From: a virus
IMG/VR virus record: IMGVR_UViG_3300021062_000018
Coordinates: 1 to 54,338 of that record
Length of the DNA stretch: 54,338 nucleotides
Reading direction: 5' to 3' (one strand)
Shown: piece by piece, positions 47,091 to 54,338 of the stretch
Layout: each line of letters starts with the position of its first letter
Position numbering within the stretch: the stretch's first letter is position 1
Program-made: the position numbers and the translations under genes
The notes under the pieces: generated by a model
What the model was told of the DNA's origin: nothing
What the model saw: the letters and a program-made list of their open reading frames with translations, nothing else
The model's database searches: none

Positions 47091-47176
47091 GCCGCCGGGA
47101 GTACGTGACCGCGGTCCTATGCCTCGCCGGGATCCTCGTCCTCTCGTGGCTGGCGCTGTCGGGCGGCCGCCCCTGA
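47087..47176 (+). CDS. 29-residue membrane peptide
   Basis: The frame encodes SRREYVTAVLCLAGILVLSW and LALSGGRP, one hydrophobic segment with a basic start. Its ATG overlaps the preceding stop (ATGA). It is shorter than the usual detection limits but well positioned in a run of coupled membrane genes. Confidence 0.58.
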   Translation: MSRREYVTAVLCLAGILVLSWLALSGGRP

Positions 47177-47256
47177 CCGTCCACCCGCCGAACCGCCTCG
47201 CCCTCGCCGCCTGGTGCCTCGTCGTGCCGGTGCTGGCGACGCTGGCCGGCTGCTGA
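47173..47256 (+). CDS. 27-residue peptide ending in a lipobox cysteine (tentative)
   Basis: A CTG overlapping the previous stop (CTGA) would start a 27-codon frame reading VHPPNRLALAAWCLVVPVLA then TLAGC and a stop. The final LAGC is a textbook lipobox, so the product would be a signal sequence ending in its lipidated cysteine with no further residues. The overlap pattern matches neighbours, but a CTG start is rare. It may be the remnant of a lipoprotein gene, or non-coding. Confidence 0.3.
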   Translation: MTVHPPNRLALAAWCLVVPVLATLAGC

Positions 47257-47260
47257 ACCA

Positions 47261-48622
47261 ATGAACCGCCCCCTCGCCCTGGTCCTCGCCGCCGTCGCCC
47301 TCGCGCTCGTCGCGGCCGACCGCCCGTCGTCGGTGACGCTCACGTACCCGGACGGCTCGACCGTCGTCTACGTGCCCGGCGGGGTCCTGACGCCGGTGCC
47401 GACGACGCCCCCGGTGCCGGTGCCGGCGACGCTCCCGACGACCGACCCGAACGTCGTGCTCGTCGCGCCCGGCCAGAGCTGGGTCGCCGCCGTCCGCGCC
47501 GCCCGTCCGGGCCAGACGGTGCGGCTCCCCGCCGGCGAGGTCCGCGAGCCGCTGACCGACACGACCGTCCGCCCGGCCGCCGGCGTCACGATCGACGGCA
47601 CGGGGACGACGCTCCGGGTGCCCAAGGGCCCCGCCGTCGTCGCCTGGTGCTGGGAGCGGGTGACGATCAAGGGCCTCCGCGTCGTCGCCGACGACCCGGC
47701 CGACCAGGCGGGCGTCCGGCTGTACCAGGCCCGGGGCGTCACGCTCGACGGCTGCGCGGTCACCGGGTTCGCCAAGGGCCTGACGACCGAGGCGGCCGGC
47801 GACGGCCCGGCCCAGCGGGGCGACGGCGTCCGGCTGCTCAACTGCGACTTCAGCGGCAACAGCGCCCGCGGCGGCACCTACCCGGACCGGACCGGCAAGC
47901 CCCAGCGGGTCGTCTCGGCCGGCGTGTACGCGAGCCGGACCGACCGGCTCGAGGTCCGCGGGTGCCGGTTCGCCGACTGCGGCTGGCTCGCCGGCGTGTT
48001 CGCCGGGACGGAGTTCAACCACGCCCTGTACCTCGCCGGCGACTGCGGCCCGGCCAGGGTCGTCGGCAACGTGTTCGCCCGCCCGAGCAGCCACGGGCTG
48101 CAGCTCCGGTGCGGCGGGGACGCGACCGACAACCTGTTCGTCGACTGCCCGATCGGCCTGAGCTTCGCGCTCGTCAACGGCGAGGGCCCGCTGCCGGTCG
48201 GCGGGTGCTCCGGGACGGTCGCCCGGAACCTGTTCGTCGGGACCCGGCTGCTCGCGGGCTCCCCCCGCGGGTGGGCGATCGAGGTCGGTGACAACGTGCT
48301 GTCGGCGACGGTCACCGGGAACGAGGTCCTGATCCCCGTCGCGGCCGCCCCGCCGACCCGCGGGCAGGCGGTCGCCGCGATCAAGGTCGACGTCGGCGCG
48401 CTGAGCGAGAAGAACCCGTTCAAGGGCAAGGGCCTGCGGGCCGTCCGCGACCTGACGGTGTCGGACAACGCGGTGACGCACTTCGCCGGGCCGCTGTGGG
48501 TGCACAAGGACGTCGCCGCGAAGGCGAAGCTGCGGTCGGCCGGCACGCGGCTCGTGACGCAGACCGAGTGGCCGGCGGCCGACCCGAACGTCGAGGCGGC
48601 GGCCCGGGCGCGGGCGCGGTGA
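47261..48622 (+). CDS. Exported beta-helix protein (tailspike-like)
   Basis: The 453-residue protein has a signal peptide-like start (NRPLALVLAAVALALVAADR) and a right-handed beta-helix core with repeated strands and Asn/Gly turns (GVTIDGTGTTLRVPKGPAVV, VRLYQARGVTLDGCAVTGFA, LEVRGCRFADCGWLAGVFAG). This fold is typical of pectate-lyase-like and phage tailspike depolymerases. A secretion signal is unusual for a tailspike, so it may also be an envelope protein. The tail fibre genes and glycan-modifying genes are next to it. Confidence 0.72.
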   Translation: MNRPLALVLAAVALALVAADRPSSVTLTYPDGSTVVYVPGGVLTPVPTTPPVPVPATLPTTDPNVVLVAPGQSWVAAVRAARPGQTVRLPAGEVREPLTDTTVRPAAGVTIDGTGTTLRVPKGPAVVAWCWERVTIKGLRVVADDPADQAGVRLYQARGVTLDGCAVTGFAKGLTTEAAGDGPAQRGDGVRLLNCDFSGNSARGGTYPDRTGKPQRVVSAGVYASRTDRLEVRGCRFADCGWLAGVFAGTEFNHALYLAGDCGPARVVGNVFARPSSHGLQLRCGGDATDNLFVDCPIGLSFALVNGEGPLPVGGCSGTVARNLFVGTRLLAGSPRGWAIEVGDNVLSATVTGNEVLIPVAAAPPTRGQAVAAIKVDVGALSEKNPFKGKGLRAVRDLTVSDNAVTHFAGPLWVHKDVAAKAKLRSAGTRLVTQTEWPAADPNVEAAARARAR

Positions 48623-48625
48623 GGC

Positions 48626-49606
48626 TTACGCCGGCCCGGTGCCCATAGCGTCGCCGACCCGCCGCACGCTCTGCGTCGTCAGATCGACCACCTGACAGTC
48701 AAGGATCAGTTTCAGGCGGTCGTCCCCGCTCGCGAACGTGAGCTGGCCGGCCTCGTCACGGCTGTCGCGGAACCGGCTCGGCATGTAGCCTTCGGCCGCC
48801 GTGAGCCGGCGGAGGCGGCCCGCACAGTCTTCGCGGACGAAGAACGCGTTGCTGCCGGCCGTGTTCGAGCCGACGAACACATACCCGATGGCGGCGGCCA
48901 GATCGCAGAACGCGTTCAGCGACGCTCCCCAAAGCTGGTTGGAGTGGTGTGCCTGGAATCTGGTAAAGGCCGGGTCGTATGGCACCGTCACCTTCGCAGC
49001 CGGCCCGAACACCCCGTTGTACTCGCAGATGACGATGCGGGGCCGGACGACCGAGATCGCCTTCCAGACCCAGTAGTCATTGCCGTCGATATCAACGCTG
49101 AGCAGGCCGATGTCGCCAGAGATGCCGGCGGCGGAGATGAGCCCGTTGATGTTCTCAGCCGTCACGAACGCGTGCGTGGCGGTCAGGTCGTGCTGCCAGG
49201 TGAGCCACGAGTTGCGGATCGATCCGACGTGCTCGATGCTCCCGTCGATGACGAGCCCGCGCCAGTTGCGGTGGGACAGGAGGAACCGGGTATTCGACTC
49301 CCGATAGTCCTCGACGCCGAACTCGACAAACGTCGGGACGGGGACGTCGATGCGGGACACGAGGTACTCGATGATTCCGTCCTCGCCCCACTGCGAGAAG
49401 ACCGCGAACTCGGCCTCGCGTAGCGGGGAGCCGTCCGGGAGCTGGCGGACCCGGGCAGCCTGCCCGACGCCGACCAGCATCCGAAGGCGGTCGAAGTCCC
49501 TGCCCAGCTTCCACACTTCCCCGGGCAGGGAGGCCAGTTCGGGTCCGGCGGCGCCGAGCGTCCGTCGGGCGATGCGACGCGCGAAGCGTGCGAAGGGTCG
49601 GAGCAT
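48626..49606 (-). CDS. FkbM-like methyltransferase
   Basis: The 326-residue protein has an AdoMet-dependent methyltransferase core: FSQWGEDGIIEYLVSRIDVP, TFVEFGVEDYRESNTRFLLS near residue 95, and LLSVDIDGNDYWVWKAISVV near residue 165. This set is typical of the FkbM family that methylates sugars of surface polysaccharides. It is minus-strand, divergent from the tail fibres, and next to an acyltransferase gene, suggesting modification of the host's surface glycan. Start at ATG 49606. Confidence 0.78.
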   Translation of the reverse strand: MLRPFARFARRIARRTLGAAGPELASLPGEVWKLGRDFDRLRMLVGVGQAARVRQLPDGSPLREAEFAVFSQWGEDGIIEYLVSRIDVPVPTFVEFGVEDYRESNTRFLLSHRNWRGLVIDGSIEHVGSIRNSWLTWQHDLTATHAFVTAENINGLISAAGISGDIGLLSVDIDGNDYWVWKAISVVRPRIVICEYNGVFGPAAKVTVPYDPAFTRFQAHHSNQLWGASLNAFCDLAAAIGYVFVGSNTAGSNAFFVREDCAGRLRRLTAAEGYMPSRFRDSRDEAGQLTFASGDDRLKLILDCQVVDLTTQSVRRVGDAMGTGPA

Positions 49607-49615
49607 CCCGGGATG

Positions 49616-50796
49616 CTACCGGCCCACGGGCCGTCCCGCACCCGCCGTCGCCGATGCTTGCTCGCCCGTTCCCCGGTTAGCCGGCACGGGCCGTTCCATC
49701 GGGAAGTAGCGCTTCAGCCGCAGGATCGGTCGCTCGAAGAGGTGATAGCTCGCGACCGCCGCGGCCAGCGCCAGCAGACAGCCGCCGGCCAGCACCAGCG
49801 CCGACCACGGGACACCGGGCAGCAGACGCCCAACGAATGGGAGCAGCACCGTGACCGGCAGGTGGTACACGTACAGCCCATAGCTGTACCTGCCAAGAAA
49901 CCGCAGGGGCGGGACCGAGATGGCTCTGCCCGCGATCGACGTCCGGCCGACGGCGACACACAGGACGAGAACCGAGCCTGCGGCCCATCCCACGGCCGGC
50001 AGTCCGTAGAGCATCGTCAGGCGGTCGCCGGCCGGCAGCCCCCGCAGCCGCAACGCGAGAACCACGACCGAGACGGCGGCCGTCGACCCAGTGACCATTG
50101 CCGGCACGACCAACCGCCTGACGCCGACCCACCTAGCCGCGACTGCTACGGCGGCACCGATGGCGATCGTGTCGATCCGGCAGGGAGTCAGCACGTAGGC
50201 GGTGAGTGGCTGGTGTCGCGCGACGAACCAATAGCGGGCAGCAGCGGCCAGAACGCACAGTCCCGCACAGGTGGCGAGTAGCCCACGGCGGCCGAGCAGC
50301 AGAACGACGGCCGGCCTGACGAGGTAGAAGTGCTCCTCGACGGCCAGCGACCAAAGGTGATTAAGGCTGAATCCCCCGGGCGCCTCGTAAACCCACCCGT
50401 GCCGGGCGGTCTCCACGTTCGAAAGGTACGACCACAACCAGAACCCCCGCCCTCTGAAGGTTGCGGCCACCGGCGAGTCGGGCCAAAGGACGCACGCGAC
50501 CGCGACGCCTGCTAGGAGGCCGTAGTAGAGCGGGAAGATCCGTAGCGTGCGGCGGGCGTAGAAGTTCAGGAAGTACCGCCGGCCGCCCTTGGCGTCGAGC
50601 AGGATGCCGGTGATGAGGAGCCGCTTAGGACGAAGAAGAGGTCCACACCGACCCAGAGCGACCCGCCGATCTGGTAGACGGTCTCGCCCGGCGAGCACGC
50701 CCGCTGGAGAAGGTGGGCGAAGACGACGAGCGTCACCGCCACGCCACGTAATCCGTCGAGCGAGGGGATGTGGCCGCGGAGGTTTGGTTCGTTCAT
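49616..50796 (-). pseudogene. Acyltransferase-3 (OafA-like), frameshifted
   Basis: The N-terminal part (from 50796) reads IPSLDGLRGVAVTLVVFAHL then GVDLFFVLSG and changes frame, while LITGILLDAKGGRRYFLNFY and FYARRTLRIFPLYY continue in another frame. Aligning the two halves at S-G-(F)-L-I-T-G implies loss of one base at about 50617-50620 (ggctcctcatc where ggcttcctcatc is expected). The rest is a ten-helix membrane protein with the usual SLAVEEHFYLVRPAV motif. It would O-acetylate surface sugars if repaired. Either a pseudogene, a phase-variable gene or a sequencing error; the ATG at 50796 has GAGG upstream. Confidence 0.78.
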
Positions 50797-50841
50797 GAGT
50801 GGCGCGTGGCTTGGTGGCTTCCGTGCGGTAGCTTACCGGTC

Positions 50842-51459
50842 ATGGCCGACCACCGCAGCATCGTCCGGACCGCATTGCGAGCGGTCGCTGACCACCTTCA
50901 GCCCGTCCCGCGATCCCGCCGGATCGCGTTCGTCGGCAACTCGTTGGTGCAGGGGCACATGGTCCCGGCCGACGCGAGCCTCCCGGCGCAGGTCGCCGCC
51001 CTGATCGGCCGCCGCTGGCGGGTCGCGAACCTAGGCGTCGGCGGCCAGGTGACCGCCGAGCTGCCCGACGACGTGGGGTGGCGCGGGGTCTGCGTGATCT
51101 GGGAGGGCACGAACGAGCTTGCCGCCGGCGCGACCGCCGACGACGCGTTCGGCCGACTGAGGGACTACTGCTATCGCCAGCGGATCGCGCGCCGTCGCGT
51201 GCTGCTGCTGACGATCCTCCCGCGGCAACAGCCGGGACTGCCGGAAGGCTTCGATGCGGCGCGGGTCAAGGTTAACGACCGTCTGCGCGGCTCCTACTCT
51301 TGGCACCAGTTGATTGACGTAGCCGCGATCCCCTCGCTGAGTGATCCGACCGACGCCCGCTTCTACCACGACGGAATTCATCTGACGCCGGCCGGGTACG
51401 CCCTCGTCGCCGAGCCGGTCGCCCAGGAGATCCGCGAGCCGATCTTCTATCTAACTTGA
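50842..51459 (+). CDS. SGNH/GDSL-type hydrolase
   Basis: The 205-residue protein has FVGNSLVQG near residue 30 (block I with N instead of D before Ser), VIWEGTNELAAGA near 95 (block III) and DGIHLTPAGYALVAEP near 180 (block V with D-x-x-H). These are the SGNH hydrolase signatures. It would deacetylate or hydrolyse sugar esters on surface polysaccharides, complementing the acyltransferase beside it. ATG at 50842. It ends in a TTGA overlap with the tail fibre gene. Confidence 0.76.
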   Translation: MADHRSIVRTALRAVADHLQPVPRSRRIAFVGNSLVQGHMVPADASLPAQVAALIGRRWRVANLGVGGQVTAELPDDVGWRGVCVIWEGTNELAAGATADDAFGRLRDYCYRQRIARRRVLLLTILPRQQPGLPEGFDAARVKVNDRLRGSYSWHQLIDVAAIPSLSDPTDARFYHDGIHLTPAGYALVAEPVAQEIREPIFYLT

Positions 51460-53372
51460 CGCTACTCGTCTCCGACACCTTCACCGACTCGGCCGGCCGG
51501 CCGATCACCGCGCACACGCCCGAGCGCGGCGAAGCGGTCGTCGCGGTGGCCGCGTTCACGGCGGCGCTCGCGATCACCGCCGGCGGGCGGATGCGGGCGA
51601 GCCCGGCCGGCTCGAACGTTGTCCGCTACCTGCGGCGGATGGGGCCGGACCAGGTCCTGCGGGCCCGGCTGGTGATCGTCACGCTCGATGCGGGCTCGCA
51701 CCGCGACGCGCTGGCCGCCCGGATCCAGCCGGACGGCTCGCGGTACGTGGCCGGCTACAACGTCGACCGGTGGCGGATCTTCGCGCCGGGCTACAGCGGG
51801 GTCGGCACCGTCACGGTCGAGCCCCTGGTCGACGGGGCGACGTACGACCTCCTGTTCTCCCTGACCGGCCCCGCCCTGACGCTTGAGGTCAGCACGGACG
51901 GCGGAGCGACGTGGGCCCTCAAGGCCGCCGCGAACAGCTCGGCGATCACGAAGGGCGGCCGCGTCGGGTTCGACCTCTACAACGAGGCCGCATACACGGA
52001 CTCCGCCGGCCACCAGTGGGACGACTTCACCGCGGACGGCACGCCCGAGCAGAGCGAGACGCTCGGCGTCGTCGACAGCAGCTACGGGACCGGCACCGGG
52101 GCCTCGGCAGGGAACGACTACCCCACGGTCCTCAAGGGGCTGCTCGCCAAGGAGGCCGTCGAAAACAGGTCCGTCGGCGCGACCTGCGCCCCCGACCAGT
52201 ACGACCAGGTGCTCCTCCTCCGCGTCGCCCCCGACTCGGTCACCGTATGGGGCACGCCGGGGCTGAACGACTACCGGAACAACGGGACCGACGCGGCGAA
52301 GCTCGAGGACTTCGTCGGGTGCTCGCGGGCGATCCTCGTCGTCCTGCTCGTGCCGCGGTCCCGGTTCGCGTTCGCCGGCACGGCCGCCGTCGCGGAGTCC
52401 GGGGCCGGGTGGAGCTCGGCGGGCGTGCTCGGCGGCGTCCGGTTCACGCAGTCTGAGGGTGCGTACGCGGAGGCCGTGCGGTCCGGGCGGACGATCTACG
52501 TCTGCCTGATGCGCGCGGCCGGCCACGGCGGGCTGGCCGAGATCTCCGTCGACGGCGCGGTCGTCCTGAGCGGGGTCGACACCGACTCGTCCACCTCGAC
52601 CACGGCGGCGCCGCCGCGGACGTACCTGCCGTACTGCGTCCGGATCGGCGGGCTGTCGGACGGCGAGCACGTCGTCCGTGTGACGAACGCCAACGGCGGG
52701 TACGTCACCGTCGTCTGGATCGTCGGGGTGGACGGGAGCGACCTGGGGCCGCGGGTGACCGCCGCCCTCGCCCACCGGATCCCCGGCTACGGGGTCGCCC
52801 CCTCGAACGGGTCGGACGCGGCGGCCGACCTGTACCGGTCGGCCCAGTCGGCCCTGTACACGGAGCTCGGCGGTGACGGGCTGGAGCTGTCGGTCGCGGA
52901 CGTGATGCCGGGGCAGGATCAGGGGACCGACTTCGACCCCGACCTCGTCCACGAGAACGACCTCGGCCACGCGAAGCGGGCCGCCGCGCTCGCGAGCCCG
53001 ACCAGCCTCGCGGTCCACGACTCGGTCGCCCCGGCCGCCCCGGCCGGCGGCTCGGCCGCAGTCGCCGCCGCCACGGTCACCGTCACGCACACTTGGACGC
53101 CGGGCGTTGACGAGACGACCGGGCCGGCCGACTGCGTCCACCGGCTGTACCGCGACGGCGTCCTGCTCGGCACGGGGACGTACAGCGGCGGGACCGTGAC
53201 GTACGTCGAGACGGTCGCGGCCGACGAGTCAGAGCACGACTACCACGCGACGACGGTGGACGCGGCGGGCAATGAGTCGGACCCCTCGGCCGAGTGGTCG
53301 GCGACGTACGCGGCGGCCGGCGGCGGCACCGTGTTCGGTCCCGGCGTGTTCGGCCCCAGGCAACTCGGCTGA
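51456..53372 (+). CDS. Tail fibre protein with SGNH-like domain
   Basis: The 638-residue protein starts at TTG overlapping the previous stop. Residues 1-190 form a beta-sandwich domain with sugar-binding look (GATYDLLFSLTGPALTLEVS). The middle part shows SGNH signatures: VVDSSYGTGTGASAGNDYP, WGTPGLNDYRNNG and DPDLVHENDLGHAKRAAALA, the last with D-x-x-H. A C-terminal Fn3-like domain (VTVTHTWTPGVDETTGPADC) follows. It is a receptor-binding protein likely de-esterifying surface glycan. Role in host binding is inferred from position and domains. Confidence 0.76.
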   Translation: MTLLVSDTFTDSAGRPITAHTPERGEAVVAVAAFTAALAITAGGRMRASPAGSNVVRYLRRMGPDQVLRARLVIVTLDAGSHRDALAARIQPDGSRYVAGYNVDRWRIFAPGYSGVGTVTVEPLVDGATYDLLFSLTGPALTLEVSTDGGATWALKAAANSSAITKGGRVGFDLYNEAAYTDSAGHQWDDFTADGTPEQSETLGVVDSSYGTGTGASAGNDYPTVLKGLLAKEAVENRSVGATCAPDQYDQVLLLRVAPDSVTVWGTPGLNDYRNNGTDAAKLEDFVGCSRAILVVLLVPRSRFAFAGTAAVAESGAGWSSAGVLGGVRFTQSEGAYAEAVRSGRTIYVCLMRAAGHGGLAEISVDGAVVLSGVDTDSSTSTTAAPPRTYLPYCVRIGGLSDGEHVVRVTNANGGYVTVVWIVGVDGSDLGPRVTAALAHRIPGYGVAPSNGSDAAADLYRSAQSALYTELGGDGLELSVADVMPGQDQGTDFDPDLVHENDLGHAKRAAALASPTSLAVHDSVAPAAPAGGSAAVAAATVTVTHTWTPGVDETTGPADCVHRLYRDGVLLGTGTYSGGTVTYVETVAADESEHDYHATTVDAAGNESDPSAEWSATYAAAGGGTVFGPGVFGPRQLG

Positions 53373-54115
53373 TGCTCTACGCCCCCGGCGACACCTTCAC
53401 GAAGCTCTTCCCCACCCGGGGCACGGCGGGCTCGGCGAATGCCGACGGTACGCCTACGGCGGGGCTGTACCGGAACGGCGCGGTCGACGGGACGGTGATA
53501 CTAACGGTCGCCAACGTGGCGACGGGGCTCTACAGGGTGACGGGGACGATCCCGGGCGCGTATGCGGCGGACGACGAGGTCGCGGTCGTGGGCACGGCCA
53601 CGGTCGGCGGGACGACGGACAAGATCGTGATCGACCTGGGGCGGCTGGTGCCGGTCACAGACGGGTTCACGAGCGACGACCGGGAGGCACTCGCCCAGGT
53701 CAAGGCCCAGACGGACCTGATCACCACCGGGGCGCTACAGCACTTCGGGGCCGTCTCCGGAACGTCCCTCACGCTGCACCAGGGCGACAGCTACGGCACG
53801 ACCAGCGGCGAGCAGCTCCCGTTCGCCAAGCCGAGCGGGGCGAGCTGGCCCGACCTGACCGACGGCTGGGCGGTGACGTTCGTCGCCCGGTACGCCAGCG
53901 ACGACGCCGCCGACGGGACGGTGGTGCTGAGCAAGGTCTGCACGGTCACCGGGGCCTCGGGCTTCCGGCTGGACTTGGCCAGCAGCGACACCAGCGGGCT
54001 CGCCGCGGGCTCCGGGGCCTGGGAGTGGCAGGCGGTGGCCGCCAAGACCGGAAGCCTCGCCAAGACGCTTCGGGAGGGGACGATGAGCGTCGTGGAGCGG
54101 GTGACCGTGGCGTGA
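53372..54115 (+). CDS. Tail fibre/baseplate protein, hypothetical
   Basis: The 247-residue protein starts at ATG overlapping the fibre stop (TGATG). It opens LYAPGDTFTKLFPTRGTAGS with a beta domain typical of BppU-like baseplate proteins (GLYRNGAVDGTVILTVANVA) and a C-terminal region (SGTSLTLHQGDSYGTTSGEQ) that resembles the upper baseplate fold. It is the last gene of the late operon before the packaging site. Function inferred from position. Confidence 0.7.
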   Translation: MLYAPGDTFTKLFPTRGTAGSANADGTPTAGLYRNGAVDGTVILTVANVATGLYRVTGTIPGAYAADDEVAVVGTATVGGTTDKIVIDLGRLVPVTDGFTSDDREALAQVKAQTDLITTGALQHFGAVSGTSLTLHQGDSYGTTSGEQLPFAKPSGASWPDLTDGWAVTFVARYASDDAADGTVVLSKVCTVTGASGFRLDLASSDTSGLAAGSGAWEWQAVAAKTGSLAKTLREGTMSVVERVTVA

Positions 54116-54212
54116 GGTGAAAAACGCTCGTAAGTCCTTATGGGGAAAGGCTGCCATTCCGGCACCACGCCACCCTGTCGCGGGTCCTTCCTAGGGGGCC
54201 GGCCGGGGTGCG
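54116..54212. other. Noncoding region before small terminase, cos/pac candidate
   Basis: The gap between the last tail gene and the small terminase holds an AT-richer start (gaaaaacgctcgtaagtccttatgggg) and two short palindromes, CCTAGG at 54190-54195 and GGCCGGCC at 54197-54204. The region next to a GpA-type terminase is where the cos or pac site should be. No overhang or repeated binding sites can be identified with confidence. Confidence 0.5.
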
Positions 54213-54338
54213 GGTAAGCGGCGGCCGAAAGTCTCGCACACGCACCGGGTGGACTCGGGCTTCCACCACCGCAAGAACCGCGTTTGGACGCAATGAGCAA
54301 GGGTGATGGGGCCTTCTGGCTGGCGAGGACGCAGGCGG
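54213..54338. repeat. Terminal direct repeat, right copy
   Basis: Identical to bases 2-127, including the first 46 bases of the small terminase gene (ATG at 54293). The final gene fragment here is therefore a truncated copy of the gene starting at 82 and should not be counted twice. Confidence 0.95.

Noticed and set aside
47173-47256. CTG-started lipobox peptide as a firm gene
   Set aside because: The CTG start is rare and there is no ribosome site; listed only with low confidence because its overlap pattern and final LAGC fit the neighbours.
1-54338. CRISPR arrays, tRNA genes, rRNA genes, transposases and diversity-generating retroelements
   Set aside because: No regularly spaced repeats with unique spacers, no cloverleaf-like segments with T-loop motif, and no reverse transcriptase or transposase motif were found by reading through the sequence and frames.

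Overview
The window is a complete, very GC-rich genome of a temperate tailed phage. Bases 2-127 recur exactly at 54213-54338, so the contig closes into a circle of about 54.2 kb; the small terminase gene at the left edge is cut again at the right edge. The packaging and tail genes (GpA-type large terminase, lambda-type portal, S49 head protease, tape measure, -1 frameshifted G/GT tail chaperone) indicate a long-tailed, probably siphovirus-like particle. The host is most likely a planctomycete, perhaps near Gemmata. This is inferred from base composition, from a DNA-binding protein family at 19.4 kb that I associate with that group, and from an integrase with an N-L-R box II and a W-L-G-N-S...H-Y motif. 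I cannot confirm it without a search.

Layout. 0.08-16.8 kb (+): terminases, head-tail joining, portal, protease, scaffold-like, decoration and major capsid proteins, tail genes and minor tail proteins. A group I intron lies between the last two genes. 16.8-20.5 kb: mostly minus-strand cargo, with exported coiled-coil proteins and a large HNH protein. 20.9-23.5 kb (+): a Bet/RecT annealing protein preceded by three short proteins that resemble its C-terminal half. 23.6-26.5 kb (-): a ParA-type partition cassette facing a ribbon-helix-helix gene across a region with two operator-like direct repeats. 26.8-31.5 kb (+): a CII-like regulator with an EF-hand-like loop, a zinc-containing DNA-metabolism protein, a structured 400-base leader ahead of an unusual CsrA, then excisionase and integrase. 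31.5-36 kb (+): RecU-like nuclease, cupin, SSB, primase, D5-type helicase and a helically phased iteron array that looks like the replication origin. 36-45 kb (+, one minus gene): PD-(D/E)xK nuclease, HTH proteins, Dam methylase, a CheY-like receiver domain on the minus strand, a J-domain-like protein and a sigma-region-4-like protein. 45-47.3 kb (+): tiny overlapping membrane or lipoprotein genes, probably the lysis region, though no endolysin is recognisable. 47.3-54.1 kb: beta-helix and SGNH tail fibre proteins around a surface-glycan modification module (FkbM-like methyltransferase, frameshifted acyltransferase, SGNH esterase).

The combination of integrase/excisionase with a ParA/RHH partition cassette suggests that the prophage can integrate or persist as a plasmid. 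Late genes overlap tightly (ATGA, GTGA, TGATG, TTGA), indicating long co-translated operons. The most unusual elements are the iteron origin, the group I intron, the CsrA with an insertion and its GGA-loop leader, the RecT-like mini-paralogues, and direct repeats in the integrase gene that are conserved as DNA but read in two frames.
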